Shown piece by piece: positions 30,041 to 36,564 of a stretch of 36,564 nucleotides of DNA. The stretch is taken from contig NZ_JALCBM010000037.1 of the NCBI RefSeq assembly GCF_028066395.1, forward strand, positions 6,755 to 43,318, given 5' to 3'. Within the stretch, counting starts at the first letter, position 1. Every line of letters begins with the position of its first letter. The stretch is from Ruegeria sp. Lineage in GTDB: Bacteria > Pseudomonadota > Alphaproteobacteria > Rhodobacterales > Rhodobacteraceae. Below the pieces are notes generated by a model that saw nothing but the letters and a program-made list of their open reading frames with translations, did not search any database and was not told the origin of the DNA. Both the position numbers and the translations under genes were made by a program.

Positions 30041-31156
30041 ATGAAGATCACCCGCATCACCGTTTATCATCAGGATTTGCCGCTAGCCCACCCCTACTGG
30101 CTGTCCGGCGGGCGGCTGAAGTTTGAGGTTCTGGATGCCACCTTCGTGCGTATCGACACGGATGAGGGGCTTGTCGGCTGGGGCGAAGGCACGCCCTGGG
30201 GGCATACCTATGTGCCAGCCCACGGGCCGGGCATCCGGGCAGGGATCGAGACGATGGCCCCATTTGTATTGGGACTGGACCCGCGCAAGGTGCTGGATGT
30301 CGAACGGGCCATGGATCTGGCGCTGCCGGGGCATCTTTATGCGAAATCCCCCATCGATATGGCCTGTTGGGACATTGCCGGTCAGGCCGCAGGCCTGCCG
30401 ATTGCCGATCTGATGGGTGGGGGCTCGCGCACTCCAAAGCCGATAGCCTCATCTGTTGGGGCCAAGACCGCGCAGGAAACCCGCGAGGTCATGGAACGCT
30501 ATCGCCAGCGGGGGTACGTCGCGCATTCCGTGAAGATCGGCGGCGATGTCGAGCGGGATATCGCCCGTATCCGCGACGTCGAGTCGATCCGGCAACCCGG
30601 TGAAATCGTGCTCTATGACGTGAACCGGGGCTGGACGCGGCAGCAGGCGCTGCGGGTCATGCGGGCAACCGAAGACCTGCGCGTGATGTTCGAACAGCCC
30701 GGGGAAACGCTTGACGACATTGCGGCCATTTCGGGCAAACACGCGGCCCCGGTCAGCGTGGATGAAAGCCTTGTGACCTTGCAGGATGCCACACGGATTG
30801 CGCGGGACGGGATTGCCGAGGTCTTTGGCATCAAGCTGAACCGCGTGGGCGGGCTGACCAAGGCGGCGCGGATGCGAGATGTGGCGCTTGCGCATGGGAT
30901 CGACATGTTTGTGATGGCCACGGGCGGCTCGGTGCTGGCCGATACCGAGGCGCTGCATCTGGCGGCCACTATCCCGGATGTGAACTGCCACGCGGTCTGG
31001 GCCTGTCAGGACATGCTGACGCTGGATATCGCGGGCGGACGTGGGCCGCGCAATATCAACGGGCATCTGCATCTGCCCGAAACACCCGGGCTGGGCGTGC
31101 ATCCTGATGAGGGTGCCTTGGGCGCGCCCGTTGCAAGCTATGAGGTTTCCGCATGA
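30041..31156 (+). CDS. Enolase-superfamily racemase/epimerase, hydroxyproline-betaine epimerase-like (copy 1)
   Basis: A 371-residue member of the muconate-lactonising/mandelate-racemase group of the enolase superfamily. Lys165 (HSVKIGG) and Lys265 (GIKLNRVGG) stand on opposite faces of the site, as needed for 1,1-proton transfer. Asp193, Glu218 and Asp241 are the magnesium ligands. Tyr57 (HTYVPAH) and Trp320 (HAVWACQ) fall where, as I remember it, the 4-hydroxyproline betaine 2-epimerase (HpbD) cages the quaternary ammonium. The loop near 290-300 reads VMATGGSVLAD, unlike that enzyme. Epimerisation of a cyclic amino acid or betaine is likely; dehydration is an alternative. Its stop overlaps the second enolase start (ATGA). 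Confidence 0.85.
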   Translation: MKITRITVYHQDLPLAHPYWLSGGRLKFEVLDATFVRIDTDEGLVGWGEGTPWGHTYVPAHGPGIRAGIETMAPFVLGLDPRKVLDVERAMDLALPGHLYAKSPIDMACWDIAGQAAGLPIADLMGGGSRTPKPIASSVGAKTAQETREVMERYRQRGYVAHSVKIGGDVERDIARIRDVESIRQPGEIVLYDVNRGWTRQQALRVMRATEDLRVMFEQPGETLDDIAAISGKHAAPVSVDESLVTLQDATRIARDGIAEVFGIKLNRVGGLTKAARMRDVALAHGIDMFVMATGGSVLADTEALHLAATIPDVNCHAVWACQDMLTLDIAGGRGPRNINGHLHLPETPGLGVHPDEGALGAPVASYEVSA

Positions 31157-32256
31157 AAATCACCCGTATCACGGCGTGGGAAGTCCCGCTGACCAGCCAC
31201 GAAACCTATTACATGGCCGCGGGCAAGACGTGCGACACCACCCTGTCGGTGATCCTGCGGCTGGACACCGACACCGGCCTGTCCGGGTGGGGAGAGGTCT
31301 GCCCCATCCCCCACTACCTGCCCGCCTATGCCAAAGGCGTGATCCCCGCGCTGGAGGAACTGACCCCGGTGCTGATTGGCGCCGATCCGGTTGGGCCCGA
31401 GGCTTTGATGGAGCGTCTGAACAGGTATCTGATCGGCCACGATTACGCCAAATCCGCCATCGACACCGCGCTGTGGGATCTGACTGCGCAGGCCGCCGAC
31501 CTGCCGCTTTATGCGCTGCTGGGCGGGCGGGCGGTGCCCGACATGCCCCTTTATCATTCGATTACCTGCGTTGCGCCGGAGGAGATGGCGCGCATGGCAC
31601 GTGACGCCTTTGATCAGGGGATGCGGCAGTTTCAGGTCAAGCTGGGGGCCGACAACAACTGGCAGGCAGATGCGGAACGCCTGACCCGCGTGCGCGAGGC
31701 TGTGGGCGATGGGCCGCTGGTCTACGGCGACTGGAATTGCGGCAGCGACGCGCTGACCGCCACCCGGGTGGGCCGCGCGGTGGCGCATCTGGATGTCATG
31801 CTGGAACAGCCCTGCCCCACAATCGATGAATGCGCTCATGTCCACGCCGCCACCGGCTTGCCGATGAAACTGGACGAAAGCGCCCATGATGTCGCCTCGA
31901 TCCTGGCCGGACATCAGGCCGGGTGCATGGATGCGGTGGCACTGAAACTTTCGAAAATGGGCGGGCTGTCGGCGATGCGCCGCACCCGCGATCTGTGTCT
32001 GTCGCTGGGCACGCAGATGTGTATCGAGGACACCTGGGGCAGCGACGTGACCACCGCCGCGTTGTTGCATCTGGCCGCAGCGACGCCCGAACGCGGGATC
32101 ATGAACACCTGCGATCTGTCCCACTATGTCGGCCCGCGTCTGGTTGCCAAAGCACCCGAACGCCGCAACGGCCGCATCGCCCCACCCGAAGGCCCCGGGC
32201 TGGGCGTGACACCCGATCCCGACGCCCTGGGCCAGCCCCGGGCCATTCTCGACTGA
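31153..32256 (+). CDS. Enolase-superfamily racemase/epimerase, hydroxyproline-betaine epimerase-like (copy 2)
   Basis: A 367-residue paralogue of the preceding protein, translationally coupled to it. Lys163 (FQVKLGA), Asp193, Glu218, Asp241 and Lys265 (ALKLSKMGG) keep the same spacing as HpbD-type epimerases. The loop CIEDTWGSD (290-298) retains the acidic residues and Trp of that family, but the position equivalent to Trp320 of copy 1 is not Trp (the region reads IMNTCDLSHYVGP). The two enzymes therefore share catalytic residues but differ in the substrate pocket and probably act on different isomers or intermediates. It lies 28 bp before the aminotransferase gene. Confidence 0.85.
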   Translation: MKITRITAWEVPLTSHETYYMAAGKTCDTTLSVILRLDTDTGLSGWGEVCPIPHYLPAYAKGVIPALEELTPVLIGADPVGPEALMERLNRYLIGHDYAKSAIDTALWDLTAQAADLPLYALLGGRAVPDMPLYHSITCVAPEEMARMARDAFDQGMRQFQVKLGADNNWQADAERLTRVREAVGDGPLVYGDWNCGSDALTATRVGRAVAHLDVMLEQPCPTIDECAHVHAATGLPMKLDESAHDVASILAGHQAGCMDAVALKLSKMGGLSAMRRTRDLCLSLGTQMCIEDTWGSDVTTAALLHLAAATPERGIMNTCDLSHYVGPRLVAKAPERRNGRIAPPEGPGLGVTPDPDALGQPRAILD

Positions 32257-32284
32257 CGAGCGCCTTAGCCAACGGACCAGAACC

Positions 32285-33646
32285 ATGGATGACCTCTCGA
32301 ACACCTATCCCGCCCACGATCCCGATTGGGTGCAGGAGATGCACGCCAACCATTATCTGCAAAGCTGGTCGAAGCAGGGGGCAAAGCCACCGGTCATCAC
32401 CGGCGCAAGCGGGTCGTGGTTCTGGGACAGCGACGGCAAACGATATCTGGATTTCCAGTCGCAGCTGGTGAATGCCAATCTGGGCCACCAACATCCTAAG
32501 ATCGTGCAGGCGATCAAGGATCAGGCGGACCGGCTGTGCTATATCGGCCCGGCGATGGGCTCGGACGTGCGCTCGGAACTGGCGGCGATCATGGCCGAGA
32601 TCACACCGCCCAACATCACCTCGACCTTTTTCACCTCCGGTGGAGCGGCGGCGAATGAAACCGCGATCCGGCTGGCGCGGCATTATACCGGGCGGTCCAA
32701 GATCATCGCGCGATATCGCAGCTATCACGGCGCCACCGGCGGGGCGCTGTCGCTGACCGGTGACCCGCGCCACCACCTGACCCGCGGCGACATGCCCGGC
32801 GTGGTGCGGATGCTGGACCCGTACCTCTATCGCCTGCCCACCGGTCATACCGATCCGGCCAAATGCCCGGTGGCCCAAGGCGGCCCGCATCTGGAAGAGA
32901 TCCTGATGTACGAAAACCCCAACACCGTGGCAGCGGTCATTCTTGAGCCCATCGTCGGCACCAACGGCATCCTCGTGCCGCCCGATGGCTATCTACAATC
33001 AATCCGCGAGACCTGCGACAAATACGGTATCCTGCTGATCGCGGATGAGGTGATGGCAGGCTTTGGCCGCACCGGCAAATGGTTCGCCGTCGATCACTGG
33101 GGGGTGCAGCCAGATATCATCACCTCGGCCAAGGGGATCAACTCGGGCTATGTGCCGCTGGGTACCATGTCGGTCAGCTCCGCGCTGCATGACTGGCTGC
33201 GCGACACACCGCTGCCCGGCGGACTGACCTATGCCGGGCACCCGCTGGCCTGCGCCTCGGGCATCGCCGCGATACGTGCGATGCAGGAGGAAGGCACGCT
33301 GGCCCATGCCACCACGATGGGTGAGAGGATGCGGGCCGAATTGCACCGGCTGGCGAACAAGCACCCCTCGATCGGAGACATTCGCGGCAAGGGCATGTTC
33401 AACGGGATCGAACTGGTCAAGAACCGCGACACCCGCGAGCCTTTGGTGCCCTTTGCCGCCAAAGGGGCCGAGGCCAAGCCGATGACCGATATGATGGGAT
33501 TTGCGATGAATGAGGGGCTGTACCTGTCCTTCTTCTCGAACGTCATCCGCCTGACCCCACCTCTGAACATCAGCGAGGCGGACATGATGACCGGGCTGGA
33601 CATCCTCGACCGCACGCTGGAGATCGCCGACCGCGAGTGCAACTGA
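32285..33646 (+). CDS. Class III PLP-dependent aminotransferase (omega-aminotransferase)
   Basis: A 453-residue fold-type I, class III aminotransferase. GGAAANE (119-125) binds the PLP phosphate, YRSYHGAT (144-151) stacks on the ring, Asp254 in ADEVMAGFGRTG contacts the pyridine nitrogen and Lys283 in TSAKGINSG is the Schiff-base lysine. The sequence resembles taurine:pyruvate and related omega-amino acid aminotransferases, which move a terminal amino group to pyruvate or 2-oxoglutarate and yield an aldehyde. In this locus it may act on a ring-opened amino acid, with the aldehyde passed to the dehydrogenase at 13260. Last gene of the plus-strand operon, 3 bp from the convergent LysR gene. Confidence 0.9.
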   Translation: MDDLSNTYPAHDPDWVQEMHANHYLQSWSKQGAKPPVITGASGSWFWDSDGKRYLDFQSQLVNANLGHQHPKIVQAIKDQADRLCYIGPAMGSDVRSELAAIMAEITPPNITSTFFTSGGAAANETAIRLARHYTGRSKIIARYRSYHGATGGALSLTGDPRHHLTRGDMPGVVRMLDPYLYRLPTGHTDPAKCPVAQGGPHLEEILMYENPNTVAAVILEPIVGTNGILVPPDGYLQSIRETCDKYGILLIADEVMAGFGRTGKWFAVDHWGVQPDIITSAKGINSGYVPLGTMSVSSALHDWLRDTPLPGGLTYAGHPLACASGIAAIRAMQEEGTLAHATTMGERMRAELHRLANKHPSIGDIRGKGMFNGIELVKNRDTREPLVPFAAKGAEAKPMTDMMGFAMNEGLYLSFFSNVIRLTPPLNISEADMMTGLDILDRTLEIADRECN

Positions 33647-33649
33647 GCT

Positions 33650-34549
33650 CTACTGGCCCGGCAGGTTCTCTAGCAGGGCCAGACATTTTCGCGCCATCGG
33701 GTTCTGCTGGCCAAAGCGGGTCAGCTTGGCAAACACCTTGGTGTTGCGTGAATACCAGTCGACCGGCATCTCGACCAACTCACCCCGGCTTAGATAAGAG
33801 TCGATAAAACTGCGCCACCCCAGCCCAAGACCCGCACCCATGGACGCGGCTTCCAGCAGGTAGACATAGCTGTCGAACTCATCCGACACCTGCCAGTCGG
33901 CGAATTCGGGATGCGCGGTTTTCCAATCCGCCCAATCCATCCAGCCGTAATTGTCCTTTTGCAGCTTCAGCAAGGGCGGCGCAGTGCCTTTACCAGACAG
34001 GGCCTGCATGGCCTGTGCGATCATCGCCGGTGTGCCCACAGGTTTGATCTGCTCATCACAGACCACCACATGATCCGCATCCGGCGCGGTGGCGGAATAT
34101 TCAAAAACGATATCCCCGCCGGTCTCAATCGCTGCCTGCACCAGATTGTAGCCCGATGTCATGATCCGCAGCTCAACCTCACGGCCCAAAGCCTGCCGGA
34201 TGCGGCCATAGCGCGGCATCAGCAGCAGATGTGAAACCGAATGCGAACAGACCAAAGTCACTCGGTTGTCCGCCTGTTGCAGCCCCTGCACCGCGCTTTG
34301 CAGGGCGTCGAACCCTTGTATAACCGCCGCGTAGAACTGGCTGCCCTTTGGCGTCAAGCAAATGGGGGTCCGATCGCGATGGAAAAGTTCAACCCCAAAG
34401 CGGATTTCCAGATTGCGGATATGACGGCTGATCGCGGGTTGCGAGGTGTTCAACTCCTCTGCAGCCCGCGCAAACCCCTGCAACCGCGCCGCCGCCTCGA
34501 ACGCGGTCAACGAACTGAGCGAGGGGAGGGTATACTTGCGATCTGCCAT
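33650..34549 (-). CDS. LysR-family transcriptional regulator, GcvA-like
   Basis: A 299-residue LysR regulator from the ATG at 34549 (MADRKYTLPSLSSLTAFEAAARL); the open frame upstream would run into the divergent gene and is rejected. The helix-turn-helix lies at about 24-50 (QGFARAAEELNTSQPAISRHIRNLEIRF), and the wording FEAAAR.. and LF.R is typical of the GcvA/AmpR/TrpI branch. The effector domain starts near residue 95. It is divergent from the racemase-like/sulfotransferase pair with 94 bp between and converges on the aminotransferase gene. Probable target: the divergent pair. Confidence 0.9.
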   Translation of the reverse strand: MADRKYTLPSLSSLTAFEAAARLQGFARAAEELNTSQPAISRHIRNLEIRFGVELFHRDRTPICLTPKGSQFYAAVIQGFDALQSAVQGLQQADNRVTLVCSHSVSHLLLMPRYGRIRQALGREVELRIMTSGYNLVQAAIETGGDIVFEYSATAPDADHVVVCDEQIKPVGTPAMIAQAMQALSGKGTAPPLLKLQKDNYGWMDWADWKTAHPEFADWQVSDEFDSYVYLLEAASMGAGLGLGWRSFIDSYLSRGELVEMPVDWYSRNTKVFAKLTRFGQQNPMARKCLALLENLPGQ

Positions 34550-34563
34550 ATCGAAATTGATAT
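34548..34563. promoter_or_regulatory. Candidate LysR operator
   Basis: ATATC (34548-34552) and GATAT (34559-34563) form a 5-bp inverted repeat with a 6-bp spacer, within the T-N11-A frame used by LysR regulators. It overlaps the start codon of the LysR gene, a position suited to autorepression. The rest of the 94-bp divergent region shows no clear promoter. Confidence 0.35.
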
Positions 34564-34643
34564 GAAGACAAGCACCTAAAAGCAATGGAAAGCGGCACCG
34601 ATCCTGCCATCTTTGACGCAACAAGGACAGCACGGGGCACGCC

Positions 34644-35480
34644 ATGAAGGATTATGTCAAACCAACGAAATGGGCGAACCCCAAGGTCAAGCTGTTCCCG
34701 CATCAGGTCGGCCTGACCTGTCCGCCCCATGATTTCGACGCCGCCCCTTCGGACCTGCTGCGCATGTCCCCGCGCAGCGTCGGTGTGCATGGGTGGATGC
34801 TGCATGTGCCGGACTATGCCCACCGGCTGGACCAGCGCAAAAAGAACTTTGGCATGCTTGAGGATTTTCTGGAATGCATGGCCAACAATGGCGCCGATGT
34901 CTGCGGGCAGGTCGGCTCGAACTGGGTGCATGCCAGTGGTCTGGGCGTCGAAGGCATCCGCCAGCATTGCGAAATGCTGAGCGACAAATACGAAACCCCC
35001 TTCCACATGGCAGGCTACGCGATGGTCGAAGCGCTGCGCGAAATCGGCGCAGAGAAAGTTGCCCTGAACGCCTGCTATCACCGCGACAGCTGGTATCAGG
35101 GCACGGTCGGTTTCCTGAAAGAGGCTGGGTTCGACGTGGTCTGGGCCGGAAACTTTCACGATCAGGGCTGGTTTCCCACTCAGGCCGAGGTCGATGACTG
35201 CATCTGGTGTTTTGACGAGGATCTGATCTGGAAATCCTTCGACTACACCGCCGAACAAGCCCCCAATGTGGACGCCTATCTGATCAACGGCATGAGCAAC
35301 TATCGCCGCGAATCCGATGGGATCGCCCAACGCCCGGTGCATTACGAGGCCGCACTGGAGGAGCGTCTGGGCACCCCGGTCATCGGCCATGACACCGCGC
35401 TTTACTGGCGCATTTTCAAGACACTGGGGATTGCCCCGGAAACGCAACAGGGCAGCTTGCTGTCCGCACTGAAAGGCTAA
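34644..35480 (+). CDS. Asp/Glu racemase-superfamily protein lacking catalytic cysteines (maleate isomerase / arylmalonate decarboxylase-like)
   Basis: A 278-residue protein whose pattern fits the maleate isomerase/arylmalonate decarboxylase branch of the Asp/Glu racemase superfamily. It shows NNGADVCGQVGSNW (81-94), the mid-protein ETPFHMAGYAMVEALREIGAEKVALNACYH (117-146), VDAYLINGMSNYRR (209-222) and the end LEERLGTPVIGHDTALYWRIFKTLGI (238-263). At the first catalytic-Cys position I read Gly91 and at the second (usually SxCTN) Met217. The other cysteines (87, 144) sit near but not at those positions. Chemistry is therefore uncertain: a new isomerase or decarboxylase using other residues, or a binding protein. 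It is followed 3 bp later by the sulfotransferase-like gene and probably controlled by the divergent LysR. Confidence 0.7.
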   Translation: MKDYVKPTKWANPKVKLFPHQVGLTCPPHDFDAAPSDLLRMSPRSVGVHGWMLHVPDYAHRLDQRKKNFGMLEDFLECMANNGADVCGQVGSNWVHASGLGVEGIRQHCEMLSDKYETPFHMAGYAMVEALREIGAEKVALNACYHRDSWYQGTVGFLKEAGFDVVWAGNFHDQGWFPTQAEVDDCIWCFDEDLIWKSFDYTAEQAPNVDAYLINGMSNYRRESDGIAQRPVHYEAALEERLGTPVIGHDTALYWRIFKTLGIAPETQQGSLLSALKG

Positions 35481-35483
35481 ACC

Positions 35484-36239
35484 ATGCACCGCATCGTCGC
35501 GCTTTGGGCCGTCCCCCGTTCCACCTCGACCGCATTTGAATGGATGATGCGGCAACGAGGTGACTTGGACTGTCTGCACGAACCCTTTGGCGAGGCCTGG
35601 TATCAGGGCGAAGACCCCCTGTGGCCCCGATTCAAGGAAGGTGAGAAAACCACGTCCGGCCTGACTTTGGAAAGCGTCTGGGACGACATCAAGGCCCGCG
35701 CCGAAAAAGGCCCGGTCTTTATCAAGGATTTCCCCCATTACATCAACCACATGTGGGATGCCGAGTTCCTGTCGCATTTCACCCACGCCTTCCTGATCCG
35801 TGATCCGGCCAAGACGATCACGTCCATGTACAACAAATGGCCGGATTTCGATGAGCTTGAGGTCGGCTTTCCCGAACAACGCGCCCTGTTCGATCTGCTG
35901 ACCGCACTGAACGGCACGCCGCCCCCGGTGATCGACAGCGACGACCTTCTGGAAGATCCCCACGCGGCGACCGAAGCCTTCTGCGAAGCGGTCGGCATCC
36001 CGTTCCTCGAAGACGCGCTTAGCTGGGAACCGGGCGGCGACCCGTCCGCCCACAGTTGGTGGGATGGCGGATCATTCCACGCCAACCTGGCGCAATCCAC
36101 CGGCCTGACACCGCAAAAACGCAAATACGTGGAGTTGGAAAACACCCCCGAACGCGTCCGCCGCGTCCACCGCCGCATGAAGCCGCATTATGACCATCTG
36201 TTCCGGCACCGCGTTCGGGTGGTCTGCCCTATTTCTTAG
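35484..36239 (+). CDS. Sulfotransferase-family protein
   Basis: A 251-residue P-loop protein. WAVPRSTSTAFEW (8-20) is the 5'-phosphosulfate-binding loop of PAPS-dependent sulfotransferases, and FLIRDPAKTITSMYNK (103-118), with Arg106 and Ser114, is the 3'-phosphate-binding motif. Small bacterial members of this kind are poorly characterised; the acceptor is unknown. It forms a two-gene unit with the racemase-like gene. The stop codon is followed after one base by the terminal sequence of an IS remnant, so the last residues (about HRVRVVCPIS) may have been altered by the insertion. Confidence 0.82.
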   Translation: MHRIVALWAVPRSTSTAFEWMMRQRGDLDCLHEPFGEAWYQGEDPLWPRFKEGEKTTSGLTLESVWDDIKARAEKGPVFIKDFPHYINHMWDAEFLSHFTHAFLIRDPAKTITSMYNKWPDFDELEVGFPEQRALFDLLTALNGTPPPVIDSDDLLEDPHAATEAFCEAVGIPFLEDALSWEPGGDPSAHSWWDGGSFHANLAQSTGLTPQKRKYVELENTPERVRRVHRRMKPHYDHLFRHRVRVVCPIS

Positions 36240-36405
36240 TTGGAAGTGTCGCGTTTTTGTGCCGCTCCAAGTGCTCGTTTAGGCCACCTTTCGTTCAAAA
36301 GCGACAGGACTTTTCCAACCCAATGCTGAATGCCGTCAACGCGGATTGTAAAGGCCGTTGATGTACTGGAAAGTGGCCAATTCGACCTCTCGGCGTGTTG
36401 GCCAC
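36240..36405 (-). mobile_element. Degraded IS3-family insertion sequence, right-end remnant
   Basis: The remnant holds the 3' end of an IS3-type transposase on the minus strand plus about 40 bp of terminal sequence beginning TGGAAGTGTCGCG at 36241. Coding similarity stops abruptly near 36405, where the catalytic region should continue. Only one end is present in the window. Confidence 0.7.
36279..36405 (-). pseudogene. IS3-family transposase C-terminal fragment with in-frame stop
   Basis: Read on the minus strand from about 36404, the frame gives WPTRREVELATFQYINGLYNPR, then a TGA at 36336-36338, then RHSALGWKSPVAFERKVA and a terminal TAA at 36279-36281. This is the standard end of an IS3-group DDE transposase (YNPRRRHSALGxxSP), with the TGA standing where Arg is expected. 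Residues upstream of WPTRRE do not match a transposase, so the gene is both truncated and interrupted. Confidence 0.8.
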
Positions 36406-36564
36406 GATCCTCGCCAGATCAGCCGTAGGCGAAAACCGTCTGTTATCTGATCTTCATGGATCTCGTGCGGGCATCCTAGAGATGGCCATACAGGAGAAAG
36501 CCAAACCACAACTGACAGATCAGGCGATTGCACAGCAGAAAGCGGTGATTGACGGATCCAAAAA
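36406..36564. other. Unassigned sequence with possible partial ORF at window end
   Basis: Beyond the IS remnant, AGATCAG (36416-36422) and CTGATCT (36447-36453) form a 7-bp inverted repeat. A plus-strand frame with an ATG at 36482 reads MAIQEKAKPQLTDQAIAQQ and runs off the end after 27 residues. The frame is open back to 36362, no clear ribosome-binding site is visible and the fragment is too short to identify. It could be the start of a mobile-element gene, but that is a guess. Confidence 0.3.

Noticed and set aside
34389-36053. A 554-codon minus-strand frame opposite the racemase-like and sulfotransferase genes
   Set aside because: It overlaps two plus-strand genes with recognisable motifs and also runs into the divergent LysR gene; its own product shows none.
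34644-36239. Toxin-antitoxin or phage-defence system at the right end next to the IS remnant
   Set aside because: Both genes have metabolic-family motifs (racemase superfamily, sulfotransferase) and none of the nuclease, kinase or antitoxin features expected.

Overview
The window is high-GC DNA from an alphaproteobacterium, most likely a marine Rhodobacteraceae (Roseobacter group, Ruegeria-like). The evidence is the sequence of the RNA polymerase beta and beta-prime subunits and the L10 and L7/L12 proteins, the GC-rich codon use, and an accessory gene set typical of marine roseobacters: a BCCT betaine carrier, a Rieske demethylase-type oxygenase, a dimethylglycine-dehydrogenase-like enzyme and proline-betaine-epimerase-like enolases. 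The genus is inferred from remembered families, not from a search.

Layout. Bases 1-296 hold the C-terminal end of an NCS2 nucleobase permease. A perfect 14-bp hairpin follows, then an AT-rich orphan membrane-protein gene (about 387-1109) whose apparent ATG start is cut off by an in-frame TAA. Bases 1208-11223, read leftward, form the rplJ-rplL-rpoB-rpoC transcription unit: a sigma70-like promoter, a leader of about 230 nt, an rplL-rpoB region with three hairpins, two palindromes between rpoB and rpoC, and an intrinsic terminator after rpoC.

From 11252 to 36239 lies about 25 kb of catabolic genes with four regulators. (i) A translationally coupled LysR-GlxA/AraC regulator pair (minus) is divergent from a plus-strand operon: semialdehyde dehydrogenase, atypical M19 dipeptidase-like protein, BCCT transporter, unknown 563-aa protein, DUF3726-like protein and Ldh-family ketimine reductase. 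(ii) A compact minus-strand operon holds an RpiR regulator, a Rieske oxygenase, an FrhB-like Fe-S flavoprotein, a CMD-family protein and the large and small subunits of aconitase X. (iii) A divergent plus-strand operon holds a DMGDH-like FAD/folate protein, an MDR oxidoreductase, two enolase-superfamily proteins and a class III aminotransferase. (iv) A GcvA-type LysR gene is divergent from an Asp/Glu-racemase-superfamily protein that appears to lack both catalytic cysteines, followed by a sulfotransferase-like gene.

How the genes may work together (inference): a quaternary or N-methylated amino acid, probably a cyclic one such as a (hydroxy)proline betaine, enters by BCCT. It is demethylated by the Rieske enzyme (perhaps fed electrons by the FrhB-like protein) and the folate-coupled FAD enzyme, epimerised by the enolases, dehydrated by AcnX and reduced by the Ldh-family enzyme, or oxidised as a semialdehyde toward 2-oxoglutarate. 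The Rieske/FrhB/CMD/AcnX combination does not match a complete pathway I know and is the best candidate here for an undescribed system.

The window ends in a degraded IS3-family transposase remnant whose terminal sequence abuts the sulfotransferase stop codon, followed by a partial ORF of unknown nature.
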